A stretch of DNA of 52,793 bases, from assembly GCA_963721115.1 (NCBI GenBank), contig CAVRIA010000026.1, positions 1-52,793 on the forward strand, read 5' to 3'. Below are positions 1-8,693 of the stretch, in pieces. Both the position numbers and the translations under genes were made by a program. The notes beneath the pieces were generated by a model that saw only the letters and a list, made by a program, of their open reading frames with translations, made no database searches and was not told where the DNA came from. The DNA comes from CAVRIA01 sp963721115. GTDB taxonomy: Bacteria; Desulfobacterota; Binatia; HRBIN30; CADEER01. How positions within the stretch are numbered: the stretch's first letter is position 1; every line of letters begins with the position of its first letter.

Positions 1-604
1 TCATGCCCATCACCTTGGCGAACGCGGGCCGCCCGGTGCAGCGGCTCATCCAGGCGCCGACGTTGGCGGCCTTGCTCAGATCGATGCCGGCCATCGGCGC
101 CCAGGCGAGAACGGAGGCGACGTTGAGATCGGCGACGGTGAAGTCGTCGCCGGCGAGGTAGGTCTTGCCGGCGAGCTGGCCGTCGAGAACCGCGAGCGGC
201 GTCTGGAAGCGCTGTGCGGCGTCGTCAGCCTTCGCCTTGTCGCGCTGCGCCTCCGGGAAGAACATGCGGTTCAGAAGTACCGTCAGCACGGGTTCCTCGG
301 CCTCGGTCATCGCCCAGATGCTCCACTTGAACGCGTGCCCCTCGGCGGCGACGGTCTTCGGCCACAGCCCCTTGTCGTACTTGCGGGCGAGGTAGAGGTT
401 GATTGCCAGCGATTCCCACAGAATCAGGTCGCCGTCCTGCAGGGCCGGGATGTGCCCGTTCGGATTGATCTTCAGATAGTCGGGCTGGCGTGTGTCGCCG
501 GTGGCGAAGTTCGTCTTGACGCTTTCGTAGGGGACGCCGAGCTCCTCGAGCATCCAGAGGCAGCGCATCGCGCGCGAGCCGGGAACGCCATACAGCTTGA
601 TCAT
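1..604 (-). CDS. glutathione S-transferase family protein (3' end outside window)
   Basis: The 201 visible codons begin MIKLYGVPGSRAMRC, the usual thioredoxin-fold start of a GST. The glutathione-binding segment (NPNGHIPAL, about residues 47-55) and the ESLAINLYLA helix follow. The C-terminal helical domain contains LAGDDFTVADLNVASVL, the N-capping box and hydrophobic staple typical of GSTs. Family members conjugate glutathione to electrophiles or act as glutathione-dependent reductases in the cytoplasm. The ATG at 604 is preceded by AAAGGAGGAATCGAG, a strong Shine-Dalgarno. No in-frame stop occurs before base 1, so a few C-terminal residues are missing. It faces the same way as the membrane-protein gene upstream, 69 bases away. 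The substrate cannot be predicted. Confidence 0.9.
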   Translation of the reverse strand, partial: MIKLYGVPGSRAMRCLWMLEELGVPYESVKTNFATGDTRQPDYLKINPNGHIPALQDGDLILWESLAINLYLARKYDKGLWPKTVAAEGHAFKWSIWAMTEAEEPVLTVLLNRMFFPEAQRDKAKADDAAQRFQTPLAVLDGQLAGKTYLAGDDFTVADLNVASVLAWAPMAGIDLSKAANVGAWMSRCTGRPAFAKVMGM

Positions 605-673
605 CTCGATTCCTCCTTTGCGGTCGTCTCGTGAAGTGAATAGCACTGTTCACTGTTCACTGATTTTCGCCGA

Positions 674-1411
674 TCACGCCCCCTCCGGGGGGTTCTGCAC
701 TCCGACTTCGGCACGGGCGAGCCGCTCGCGGGTGCGCCGTATGTGCTCCGCCGAGCGCCGGCCCTGCGGCGTATTCTCGGCGGGGAGCAAGGTCGACCAG
801 ACGCGGTCGAAGGGGCCGTTGTAGAAGTAGTAGCGGAACCACGATTTGCGGATCAGGAACTCGACGACGGAGAACGCCCCGATCGCCGCGTACATCATCC
901 AGCCGGTGTACTCCTCCCAGGCGGAGCTGGGGCCGACAAAGGAGAGCCAGGAAATGACGCCGACGTTGATCAGAAACAGCACGCACCACGCGATCGTCAC
1001 CTTGCGACAGTAGGGGCGGATGAACTCCGGTGCGTGGGGCTCGATGAGCCGTGCCATGCGCTCGATGATGGAGATCGGCTCGCGCAAGCTGGCGGCGAAG
1101 AGGAGCGCCAGGATGAGGTTGATCAGGGCCGGGATCAGACGCAGAAAGCGCTCGTCGTTGGCGATTGCCGCGGCCACTGCGAAGCCCGCGATGGCGAAGC
1201 TCGGCGCGGCGCCGAGCCCGAGCACCGCGCCGAACTGCCGGCGCACGAGGGCGTAGCCGGCGATGCCCAGGACGGCGAACGAAAGCGCCGCGGCGCGCGG
1301 CCCGTAGCTCTCGATGGCCGCGTCGGCGAGGAACGGATAGGCCAGGATCAAGAGTCCGTAGGCACCCCACAGCGCGATGCGTCCCGGCGTCGGCCGCAGA
1401 TCGGGGGTCAT
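674..1411 (-). CDS. COG4648-type integral membrane protein of the aryl-polyene-like locus
   Basis: This 245-residue protein has hydrophobic segments near residues 14-30, 40-58, 70-85, 95-110, 140-158 and 168-185. It then has a cytoplasmic tail with WFRYYFYNGPFDRVW and a charged end. Such a tail and size match the uncharacterised membrane proteins (COG4648) that accompany ketosynthases and dehydratases in aryl polyene and flexirubin-type clusters. The biochemical role of the family is not established. It follows the halogenase-like gene by 21 bases on the same strand and is the last gene of that run. The ATG at 1411 is the only plausible start, with a weak ribosome-binding site. Confidence 0.75.
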   Translation of the reverse strand: MTPDLRPTPGRIALWGAYGLLILAYPFLADAAIESYGPRAAALSFAVLGIAGYALVRRQFGAVLGLGAAPSFAIAGFAVAAAIANDERFLRLIPALINLILALLFAASLREPISIIERMARLIEPHAPEFIRPYCRKVTIAWCVLFLINVGVISWLSFVGPSSAWEEYTGWMMYAAIGAFSVVEFLIRKSWFRYYFYNGPFDRVWSTLLPAENTPQGRRSAEHIRRTRERLARAEVGVQNPPEGA

Positions 1412-1432
1412 GATCGACGGGTCCGCAGAGGC

Positions 1433-3020
1433 TCAGCCGAGTGGTTGGTCGGTCATGAACGAGGTGAGGGGGAGTCGCTGCGCGGACGGACCCGGCGGCG
1501 GCAGGTCCAACAGCTCGAGCGCCCGCCGCCGTACGTCGTTGAAGATCTGCGCCGTCTTCTCCAGCACCTGACGGCGGGTGCGCGGCATGCCCACCTCCTC
1601 GACGAAGTCGATGTTCTCGAGACCGTAGGAGAAGCGGCCGCGATTGCAGCGGTGGAACAGGCCGCGCTCGTGCAAGCTCGCCCCGAGCTTCAAGAAGAGC
1701 TCCGCGAAGTTGCGCAGCGCCTGTAGCACGTACTCCTGCTGGCGCAGCTGGCGGCGCAGGAAGTGAAGGTCCAGGTACTCGTCGCGGAAGTACGGAGAGA
1801 CCCACAGGTTGTAGTAGCAGCCGATGTCGAAGTCCCACTTCAGGCGCATCAGCTCGTAGCTGGCGTGCATGGGGTACATGCCCCGATACAGGAGCATTGC
1901 CGCCTCGTGGCGAAAGCGCATGAAGCCGTCGTAGAGCGCGAAGCGCTCGGCGAGCTGCGCCGCGCTCTCGCCGCCCAGATCGCGCCGCACCAGGTCGGTC
2001 AGAAAGTCGTTCTCCAGGGCGATGAAGTCGCTGCCCGGGCTGTAGAAGGGATCCGCCGACGTCGCGGCCTCGCCGCTCAGCCCCCAGCGGTCCGGGTGGA
2101 AGAAGCGACTGCGCTCCATACGCGATCCGCACGTAGCTCCCGAGGTCGATCCGCTTGGCGCCGGCGAGCAGGTCGGAGACGGCCCGGTGACGATCGAGAA
2201 AGGCGCGAAAGCCCTCCGGGGTGCGTATCGCCTGCTCCTGCGCGACCACGTCGCCGACGATGCCGACGCTGGTGATGCCGCCGCGCAAGGGGATGAACCA
2301 GATCCAGTACCCCGGGTACCAGAAGTGCAGAGTGGAGAGGCGGCGACAGGTATGGCGCACGCGGGCGCGGAACGCATCGGACCCGAGCTCGTCGACTTCG
2401 GCGACTCCTTCGAAGCGGCCCCACACCGCGCCGATACAGTGCGACTCCTCTGCCACGCGCAGGTTCTGCTGCCGCGCGATCAGCCCGGCGCGGCCGCTGG
2501 TGTCGATCAACCAGCGTGCCGCGTAGCGGGTCGTGCCGTCATCGTCCGTCACCTCGAGATGGTGCGGCGCGCCGCCGCTCCCGAGCTCGATGCGGCGCAC
2601 GCGGGCGCCGGTGCGGACCTGCACCTGCTGGGCGCGGTTCATCTCCAGCAGATCGGCTTCCAGCCGCGCCCGATCGATCTGAAAGGCCGGGTGGAATGGC
2701 ATGTTGATGGTGCCGATCTCGCTCATCTCCTCGAGCGGCGCGGATCGATCGGGGTCGTCGAAGAAGTAGCGCAGGCCGTTCTTCGGCAGATGGTGCTCGT
2801 ACAGGTAGCTCTGCAGACCCTGGCGCCGGATCAGGTAGTTGCTGGCGATCTCGACCAGCGACTCGCCGACCTTGAACGACGGCTCGGTGGTCTTTTCCAA
2901 CAGCGCAATGCTGGCGCCGGGCAGGGTGCGGCGAAGCTGACGGGCCAGCAGGTTGCCCGCCAGGCCGCCTCCGGCGATGGCGACGTCGACCTTCACCGGT
3001 GCGGCGGACGAGGTTCTCAT
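1433..3020 (-). CDS. FAD-dependent oxidoreductase, flavin-dependent halogenase-like (frameshifted)
   Basis: The N-terminus has the dinucleotide-binding fold VDVAIAGGGLAGNLLARQLR, then FKVGESLVEIAS. About residue 225 is YWIWFIPL, which fits the WxWxIP signature of flavin-dependent halogenases. The C-terminal half has RWGLSGEAATSADPFYSPGSD, broken here only by the frame change upstream of it, as in halogenase and geranylgeranyl-reductase-type flavoproteins. The frame changes near 2115-2125, between IDLGSYVRIAY and ERSRFFHPD; both halves are well conserved, so an indel error or a recent mutation is likely. The start codon overlaps the stop of the reductase gene (ATGA), indicating an operon. A role in halogenating or oxidising the polyene product is inferred. 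Confidence 0.75.
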
Positions 3021-3778
3021 ATCATCCCCCCGTTCACCGAGATCACCTGCCCGGTGATGTACGAGGCGCCGGCGGAGAACAGGAACGCCACCGTCGCGGC
3101 GATCTCCTCCGGCCGCCCGAGCCGCCGCATCGGAATGATCTTCTGCAGCTCCTCGAGCGGCGCCCCGGCGATCATCTCGGTCTCGATCAGTCCCGGCGCC
3201 ACGCAGTTCACGGTGATCTGCCGTTTCGCCAGCTCCTGGGCCAGCGACTTGCTGGCGCCGATGAGCCCCGCCTTCGAGGCGCTGTAGTTCACCTGGCCGC
3301 GGTTGCCGGTGATGGCGGCCACCGACGAGATGGCGACGATGCGGCCGCCGCGGTGGGCGCGCACCATGGGCATCACGAGGGGCCGCAGGACGTTGTAGAA
3401 CCCGTCCAGGTTGGTGTGCAGGACGTGATCCCAGTCCTCGCCGGACAGGGTCGGGAAGGGGGCGTCGGCGTGCACGCCGGCGTTGCACACCACGCCGTAA
3501 AACGGACCGTTGACTTGGACGTCGGCTTCGAGAGCCTGCGCGCAGGCGGCCCGATTCGACACGTCGAAGGGCAGCAGGTCGGCCGTCCGCCCGCCGGAGC
3601 GGATCTCGCCCGCCACCGCCTCGGCCGCCTCGCGGCTGCGGTTGTAGTTGACGGTAACGTCGAAGCCGTCGCGCCCCAGGGCAAGGGCGATCGCGCGGCC
3701 GATGCCGCGGCCCGCTCCGGTCACGAGCACGCGTCGCGGCCCGTCCCCGTTCTTTGCCCGTTTGCGCTCGATCGTCAT
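3017..3778 (-). CDS. fabG: 3-oxoacyl-[ACP] reductase, SDR family
   Basis: This is a classical 253-residue short-chain dehydrogenase. It has the NAD(P)-binding motif VTGAGRGIGRAIA near residues 19-31, the CNAG segment (VVCNAGVHADAPF), catalytic Ser in ISSVAAITG, and the Tyr-x-x-x-Lys pair in VNYSASKAG. It closes with GQVISVNGGMI, the typical FabG end. It reduces 3-ketoacyl-ACP to 3-hydroxyacyl-ACP with NADPH. It sits between the dehydratase fusion and the flavoprotein, with ATGA overlaps at both junctions, so it most likely supplies the reduction step of polyene elongation. A housekeeping FabG role cannot be excluded from sequence alone. Confidence 0.9.
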   Translation of the reverse strand: MTIERKRAKNGDGPRRVLVTGAGRGIGRAIALALGRDGFDVTVNYNRSREAAEAVAGEIRSGGRTADLLPFDVSNRAACAQALEADVQVNGPFYGVVCNAGVHADAPFPTLSGEDWDHVLHTNLDGFYNVLRPLVMPMVRAHRGGRIVAISSVAAITGNRGQVNYSASKAGLIGASKSLAQELAKRQITVNCVAPGLIETEMIAGAPLEELQKIIPMRRLGRPEEIAATVAFLFSAGASYITGQVISVNGGMI

Positions 3779-4659
3779 GAGATGGCCCGGTCGCCCATCG
3801 CCTCCAGCTGGTCCAGGATGTACACGTTCAGCTCGCCCTCGGCCAGCACGCGGGCGTCTTCTCCGCGCCGCAGCGCGCAGGCGAAGGTGAAGAACCGACC
3901 GTTGCCGCGTACGTGCCGCGCACTGGCGCGCAGCAGCGCGCCCGGAGTGAAGGCGGCCGTCCACAGGTCCAGGTGGCGGGTGCCGAGGAAGAGCCCCGGC
4001 TTCGCGACCCCGCCTTGGGCGCGGCCCCGCAACCCGCCGTGAGCGGCGATGCACTGGGCCATGTACTCCAGCCCCACCCAGGCCGGAATGCCACCGTCCC
4101 GGTCGCGAAAGAGATCGCTGGCGTCGACGTCCACCGCGCATACGGTGCGCTCGACGTCGTGGGCGAGAACGCGGTCGAGCAGGAGCATGTGCCCGCTCTG
4201 CGGCACGAGATCGGCGACGGCGGGAAACGCGCCGTCCGGCGTGAGGGGCATCTCGTCGCCGTCGCGGGCCGCCGCCGCGGCGGGCTCCAGGCGGCAACGT
4301 CCGGTACAGAAGACGCGCTCGCCGTCGTCGAGGCGGAAGCGCAGCCCGCTCCGCTCCGCATCCGTTTCCAGGCTCATCCGGAACCGCTGCCCAGGGCGCA
4401 AGACGTTCTTGAACTTCAGGCCCTCGAACGTTCGCGGGTGGAGAGGGCGCCGCAGCCACGAGGCGGCCGCGCGCATGATCCAGTGGACCTGCACGACGCC
4501 GGCGACGATCGGAAAGCCGTCGAAGTGCCCGGCCAGAAAGGCGAGGTCCTGCGGCACGACCAGGCGGCTCACCAGCCGGTTCTCCAGACGGGTCTCGTCC
4601 TCGACGACCGGGTCGACCGTCGCCGCTGCCGCCACGTGCCCTGCTCGACTGTTTAGCAA
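3775..4659 (-). CDS. fused double hotdog 3-hydroxyacyl-ACP dehydratase (ApeI-like plus ApeP-like)
   Basis: Two hotdog domains lie in one 294-residue chain. Domain 1 (about 28-130) has GHFDGFPIVAGVVQVHW at residues 44-60, the FabZ/ApeI active-site type with His in GHF. Domain 2 (about 145-290) has LVPQSGHMLLLDRV and IPAWVGLEYMAQ (191-202), the ApeP type. In aryl polyene clusters these are usually two separate dehydratases that act during elongation, so the fusion is notable. The start is TTG at 4659, preceded by AGGGGAA at good spacing; no better start lies nearby. The stop overlaps the reductase start (ATGA). Confidence 0.8.
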   Translation of the reverse strand: MLNSRAGHVAAAATVDPVVEDETRLENRLVSRLVVPQDLAFLAGHFDGFPIVAGVVQVHWIMRAAASWLRRPLHPRTFEGLKFKNVLRPGQRFRMSLETDAERSGLRFRLDDGERVFCTGRCRLEPAAAAARDGDEMPLTPDGAFPAVADLVPQSGHMLLLDRVLAHDVERTVCAVDVDASDLFRDRDGGIPAWVGLEYMAQCIAAHGGLRGRAQGGVAKPGLFLGTRHLDLWTAAFTPGALLRASARHVRGNGRFFTFACALRRGEDARVLAEGELNVYILDQLEAMGDRAIS

Positions 4660-4704
4660 ATTGACTTCCCCTGGGGCGGATTATGCAAAGCGGAGCGGCG
4701 CCGC

Positions 4705-5712
4705 TCAACCGGTTGGATCCGGAGGGGGGATGAAGGGCGTTCCCTGCTCTGGCCCGCGCGGCAGGCGCACCTCGAGGGCGTCGGGAACGGCGCGGATGCG
4801 GTAGGAGGCCGCCGGGGGCAGCTCCTCACCGTCGACCTGGGCGGCGAGCGGCTCGTCGAGGTCGACGGCCAGCTGGCGGAAGCGTTCGATCCGCGGGGGG
4901 GCCGCCACCGCGATGCCGCGCGAGTAGCGCAGGTGGCGGATCCAGGCGGTCGGATAGCGGCGCAGGTAGTCGGCGCCACCGTGGAAGAGGTGGAGGTCGA
5001 GGCGACCGTCGTCGCAGGAGTTGGCGGTGTCGAAGCGGAACTCGCCAGCGTAGAGCGGCGTGTTCGTGACCAGAAGGTTGTAGACGAATGGGGCCCGTTC
5101 GATGCCGTCGGCGCGCAGGCGAGCCCGGGTGCCGTGCCGGCGCAGGACGTTGACGGCGCAGCTCCACAGGTACAGCGGATAGCCGCCCACCGTGCCGTCC
5201 AGCGCCAGGCGGTGACGCAGCCGGTTGCGGGTGAGCAGGATGTCGGCGTCCATGCCGATCGCCAGCGATCCGACGAAGTAGCGCTCTCCGACGGCGCCGA
5301 GATCGATGCGGCGCCCGCTGCCGCCGAAGATCGCGCCCAGGGCCAGGTCGGCGGCCGGCTCGCCGCGCCGGAGCAACGACTCCAGGCCGAGCGATCGGGC
5401 GACGTTGTTCGCCGTTCCCAGCGGCAGGATCGCCAGCGCCGGAGGGTTTCCGGGCGGCGCTTCCGCGATGGCTCGCGCCGTGTCGCTCACGGTTCCGTCG
5501 CCGCCGGCGGCGACGACAACCGCCGGTTGCACCTCCCCGATCATGCGCCGGATCCGTTCGACGTTGGCGCCGTCGGCGGCCGTTTCGACCTCGCCCCGGA
5601 CCGCCCCGCGCCGATGCAGCTCCCGCGCGGCGCGGCTCCAGACGGCCGCCGCGCGCCCGGTCGTCGAACGCGGGTTCACGACCAAGGCGATGGTTTCGAC
5701 CTTCTTCTGCAC
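4705..5712 (-). CDS. diacylglycerol kinase / lipid kinase family protein (YegS-like)
   Basis: The protein opens with VNPRSTTGRAA and then shows AAGGDGTVSDTARAIA (the GGDGT nucleotide-binding motif) and ILPLGTANNVARSLG. These are diagnostic of the diacylglycerol-kinase catalytic domain. A C-terminal beta-rich lobe contains VDGEELPPA, typical of YegS/DgkB-type lipid kinases, which phosphorylate diacylglycerol or related lipids at the membrane. GTG at 5712 follows GGAAAG and gives 335 residues. An upstream in-frame TTG at 5751 would lie in the GTTG-rich repeat and is less likely. It ends 45 bases before the dehydratase fusion start and may belong to the same transcript. Its substrate is unknown. 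Confidence 0.85.
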   Translation of the reverse strand: MQKKVETIALVVNPRSTTGRAAAVWSRAARELHRRGAVRGEVETAADGANVERIRRMIGEVQPAVVVAAGGDGTVSDTARAIAEAPPGNPPALAILPLGTANNVARSLGLESLLRRGEPAADLALGAIFGGSGRRIDLGAVGERYFVGSLAIGMDADILLTRNRLRHRLALDGTVGGYPLYLWSCAVNVLRRHGTRARLRADGIERAPFVYNLLVTNTPLYAGEFRFDTANSCDDGRLDLHLFHGGADYLRRYPTAWIRHLRYSRGIAVAAPPRIERFRQLAVDLDEPLAAQVDGEELPPAASYRIRAVPDALEVRLPRGPEQGTPFIPPPDPTG

Positions 5713-5743
5713 CGAGCCCGGCTTTCCCGATTCCGCGTCCGAA

Positions 5744-5790
5744 AACAACAACTACAGGTTGTTGGGTTGTTGAGTTGTTGGCTGTTGGGT
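5744..5790 (-). repeat. GTTGTTGG-rich intergenic element, single arm
   Basis: A run of GTTGTTGGGTTGTTGAGTTG type, in the gap between the lipid kinase and the TPR membrane protein. Ten such elements occur in this window, always between genes. Here a short complementary stretch (ACAACAAC) precedes it, so a weak stem-loop is possible. Confidence 0.85.
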
Positions 5791-5804
5791 CTCTTCTTCG
5801 GCTA

Positions 5805-5819
5805 CCGGTCACCGGTCAC
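5805..5819. repeat. CCGGTCAC tandem microrepeat
   Basis: Two adjacent CCGGTCA(C) units lie in the intergenic gap, 15 bases from the GTTG element. The same unit recurs at 17661-17687 and 27479-27488, again beside other repeats. Confidence 0.6.
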
Positions 5820-5850
5820 ACCCCTCCGACCCGGTAGGACCTACGCGAGC

Positions 5851-7590
5851 TCAATTCTGCCGCAGGCGCGTCAGGGTGGCACGGGCACGGGTCGCGGAGG
5901 AGCTGCCGGGGTTGGCGCGGATCGCCTGCTCGAACCAGTGCGCGGCCAGGTCGCGTTCGCCTTGCGCGAGGTGGAGGTTCCCGAGCAGGAACGCCGAGCG
6001 GGCGTCGTGCGGATCGACCCGGAAAGCGCGCTCGAGCAAATCTCCGATTCGAGCGCGCACCCGCGCGTCTTCCCCGCGCGGCCACAGGCACTCGGCGAGA
6101 CCGCGGTACGGGCCCGGAAAGCCGGGGCCCGCCTCGACCGCGGCCCGGAACAGGGGCTCCGCCTCGTCTCTCCGCCCGCGCCGCAGCAGAAGCCAGCCGA
6201 GGTTGTTCTGGACCACGGCTCGCTGCGGCGCCGACAGGCGGGTCTCGAGTGCGCTCTGGTCCATGGCCTCGGCCGCGCTCGCGTCGCCGCTGCGGTCGAG
6301 GGCGACGGCGAGCTTGATGCGCGCGAACCCCTCGGCCGGGGCCGCGGCAACGGCATTGTTCCAGAAGTGCAGGTCGTCCCTCCAGATCGCCGAGTCCTTC
6401 ACGGTCAGGGTCGCCCACGCGAGGAGGGCACCGGCGGCGACCGCAAGACCCGCTCGCTCCCAGCGCCGCGGCAGCCGCGCCAGCGCCAGGGCGACGAGCA
6501 ACGCCATTCCGACCGAGGGCAGGTAGAGGTAGCGCTCGGCGACGGGGGTCTCGGAGATCGCCCGCACGACCAGGGCGAGAGGCGGAACCAGACCCAGGGC
6601 GATCCACGCGAGCGCCCAGAGGGCAATCGGCGAGCGCCGGTAGACGGCGAGCAGGGTGCCGGCGGCGAACGCGAGGGCGGCGAGGATGCCGAGGAGGATG
6701 TCCGGCGGGTCGGCGGGCACCGTTGTCAGGACGACGCCGGTCGTGCGCGGCCAGAGCAGGGAACGGAAATAGAAACCCAGCGCGCCGAGCAGATCGACGG
6801 CGCGAGCCGACGAGGCGGGACGTACGCCGGCAGCGAAGCCGGGTCCGGCGGCGCGCAGCAGCAGATAGAGGAAAACCGAGGAGGCGATCGCGGTCCAGAG
6901 AATCACGGGCGTCCGCCGGGTCGCGGCGGGCGGCGCCGGCGTTGCGGCCGCGGCGCCGGCGACCCAGGGCAGGGCGGCGGCGAGCGGGATACCGACGATG
7001 GCGGACTCCTTGGCGAGCAGCCCGAAGAGCAGCCCTCCGACACCCGCCGCAAGCCAGACCGCGCCCGACCCCTGCAGCCAGCGGCTCCACGAAAGCAGGG
7101 CGACCAGAACCCCGAGGGTGGCGAGGGCGTCGCCGCGTCCCGCCATCCACGCCACCACTTCGGCGTGGACGGGGTGGACAGCGAAGGCGAGAGCGCCGAT
7201 CAGGGCGGGAACAAGGGCGGTCCGGCCGAGCAGGCGCAGAAGGAGGAGGAACAGGAGCGAGGCGACCGCGGCGTGGAGCAGAATGGGCGTCAGGTGAAAG
7301 GGCAGGGGCGCGCCCCCGCCCAGCGCGTTGTCGGCCAGGTAGGTGAGAACGACGACGGGCCGGTAGTAGAAGGGGCTGTACTGTGGGATGTTCGCCGGCG
7401 GGAAGAAGACCCGACCCAGCGACTGAAAGGCGACGAGCTGGCGGGAGAGGATGAGCCGATCGTCCCACACGAACCCGTTTCCGAGCGCGCGCGCGTAGGT
7501 GGCGACGGCGGCGACGAACACCGCGAGCGCGAGCCAGGTCGGGCTCGCCATGGCGTGCGGCGATGCGGCGCCGCGCCTCGGCCGAGTCAC
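5851..7590 (-). CDS. TPR-containing multi-pass membrane protein, TMTC/O-mannosyltransferase-like
   Basis: This 579-residue protein has about ten transmembrane segments over residues 15-410. The first extracytoplasmic loop contains FVWDDRLIL and SPFYYRPVVVLTY, resembling the WDD and YRP motifs of TMTC-type and other GT-C membrane glycosyltransferases. The next loop has FAVHPVHAEVVAWMAGRGD, a hallmark of this family. The C-terminal part (about 430-579) is a TPR-like solenoid ending AHWFEQAIRANPGSSSATRA. Homologues are proposed to transfer sugars from lipid carriers, but bacterial members are poorly studied. GTG at 7590 has GGGAGAG just upstream; ATG at 7551 is an alternative. It lies within the polyene-like locus, separated from both halves by repeats. 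Confidence 0.8.
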   Translation of the reverse strand: MTRPRRGAASPHAMASPTWLALAVFVAAVATYARALGNGFVWDDRLILSRQLVAFQSLGRVFFPPANIPQYSPFYYRPVVVLTYLADNALGGGAPLPFHLTPILLHAAVASLLFLLLLRLLGRTALVPALIGALAFAVHPVHAEVVAWMAGRGDALATLGVLVALLSWSRWLQGSGAVWLAAGVGGLLFGLLAKESAIVGIPLAAALPWVAGAAAATPAPPAATRRTPVILWTAIASSVFLYLLLRAAGPGFAAGVRPASSARAVDLLGALGFYFRSLLWPRTTGVVLTTVPADPPDILLGILAALAFAAGTLLAVYRRSPIALWALAWIALGLVPPLALVVRAISETPVAERYLYLPSVGMALLVALALARLPRRWERAGLAVAAGALLAWATLTVKDSAIWRDDLHFWNNAVAAAPAEGFARIKLAVALDRSGDASAAEAMDQSALETRLSAPQRAVVQNNLGWLLLRRGRRDEAEPLFRAAVEAGPGFPGPYRGLAECLWPRGEDARVRARIGDLLERAFRVDPHDARSAFLLGNLHLAQGERDLAAHWFEQAIRANPGSSSATRARATLTRLRQN

Positions 7591-7695
7591 GTCTCTCCCA
7601 AATGACTTTCTGGAAGCGTAAGCGTTGGCCTCGATGTCGGAGAAAGCTTCCCTACGAAGTCTGTCATGAGACTACGCACGCCCAAAGAGACAGGG

Positions 7696-7895
7696 AAAAG
7701 GCAACCACGAAGAACACGAAGACGAGAATGGCAACGCTGGGCGAACGCGATGCGGACCCATTTTCGAAGGAGAGCACGAACGACAATGACCAAACTCTCT
7801 CGAGCTCGACCGGGCCCGCCTTCAACACCAGCGCGATTCGGTTGGGTCCAGTCGAGCTCTCATGCTTCTTCCTTCTTCGTGGTTGCCTTTTTTTC
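7696..7895. repeat. inverted-repeat CACGAAG element (MITE-like)
   Basis: The left arm, AAAAGGCAACCACGAAG plus GAACACGAAG, starts at 7696. The inverted right arm, CTTCGTGGTTGCCTTTTTTT, ends at 7895. The 200-base element fills most of the 365-base gap 7591-7955 and contains no credible gene. A related copy is at 17435-17622. The structure suggests a small non-autonomous mobile or REP-like element. Confidence 0.7.
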
Positions 7896-7955
7896 TACCT
7901 CTTCGGGCGCAGCTCACGTCGATTTCGCAAGTCGATCCTCGGTGTTCGATTCGCA

Positions 7956-8693
7956 CTACGGGATCCCGCGCTCCCACCTCCAGCGGCGCCGCGCCGCGCC
8001 GAGAGTGAGCGACTTCTCGTCCGACAGCAGCCAGCGCAGGAACTCGAGGGCCTCGGGCCAGCGGAGAGGTCGCGCCTCGTCCGACTCGTTTCCCGGCGCG
8101 AAGCACAGCGGCGTGCCCTCGCCGCCGCCGGCGAGGAGCAGGGCCAGGGCGTAGCTCGCCACCGGCTCGTCGACCAGCGGCGCGAAGGTCGGCGCCAGCG
8201 GCACGTCGCCCATCACCAGCAGCACCGGCCGTTGCGGCTCGCGCTGGAGATGAGTGAGCGCCTCGACCCAGCCGCAGGCGAAGGTGTCTTCCTGCGCGGC
8301 GAGGGAGGACGAGGGGCGGCGGTTTCCCGCCGCGATCGAGAACAGCCCCGCCTGGGCGTTGTGCACCGTGTGGCTGAATTTCGTCGGCGAGATCGTCCCG
8401 CCGCGGACCACCGCGTCGATGAGCTCGATCGATTCGTTGATGCTGCCGTGCCTGGAGGCGAAGACCGTGCGCACGTCCGACCGCTCGTCGTCGGTGCAGC
8501 AGTCGAACGCCGCCGCGAGCACGATCTTCGTCAGCGGTGTGCAACGCCGCCGCAGCAGCGGCGGCAGGAAACGAACCTCCGGGATGCCCTCGGCCGCGAT
8601 CGGTGCCGGCCCGCCGGCCCAGATCCGCCAGCTCTCCCGCGTCTCCAACCCCGGTGCCCAGGCGGACCACCGTCTGACCGTCGCCGTCAGCAA
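7956..8693 (-). CDS. beta-ketoacyl synthase-like protein (short KS, Ketoacyl-synt_2 type)
   Basis: This 245-residue protein resembles the truncated ketosynthase-like proteins (Ketoacyl-synt_2) of aryl polyene clusters. It has AAAFDCCTDDERSDVRTVFASRHGS, then SPTKFSHTVHNAQAGLFSIA, the region that corresponds to the KS active-site neighbourhood, and a mobile C-terminal half with VLLVMGDVPLAPTF. It is much shorter than an ordinary KS of about 410 residues. The TTG at 8693 overlaps the end of the upstream KS gene by 7 bases, which argues for coupling. A start further upstream is not needed for the fold. Its role, active enzyme or partner subunit, is undetermined. Confidence 0.75.
   Translation of the reverse strand: MLTATVRRWSAWAPGLETRESWRIWAGGPAPIAAEGIPEVRFLPPLLRRRCTPLTKIVLAAAFDCCTDDERSDVRTVFASRHGSINESIELIDAVVRGGTISPTKFSHTVHNAQAGLFSIAAGNRRPSSSLAAQEDTFACGWVEALTHLQREPQRPVLLVMGDVPLAPTFAPLVDEPVASYALALLLAGGGEGTPLCFAPGNESDEARPLRWPEALEFLRWLLSDEKSLTLGAARRRWRWERGIP

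Noticed and set aside
657..3488. A very long open frame on the minus strand joining several genes
   Set aside because: It is a composite of the halogenase-like gene in frame and shadow codons of its neighbours. Family motifs place gene borders at the ATGA overlaps.
4933..7605. An 890-codon open frame on the plus strand
   Set aside because: It is antisense to the lipid kinase and TPR membrane protein genes. It is rich in Arg, Gly and Glu with no recognisable domain, as expected for a GC-rich shadow frame.
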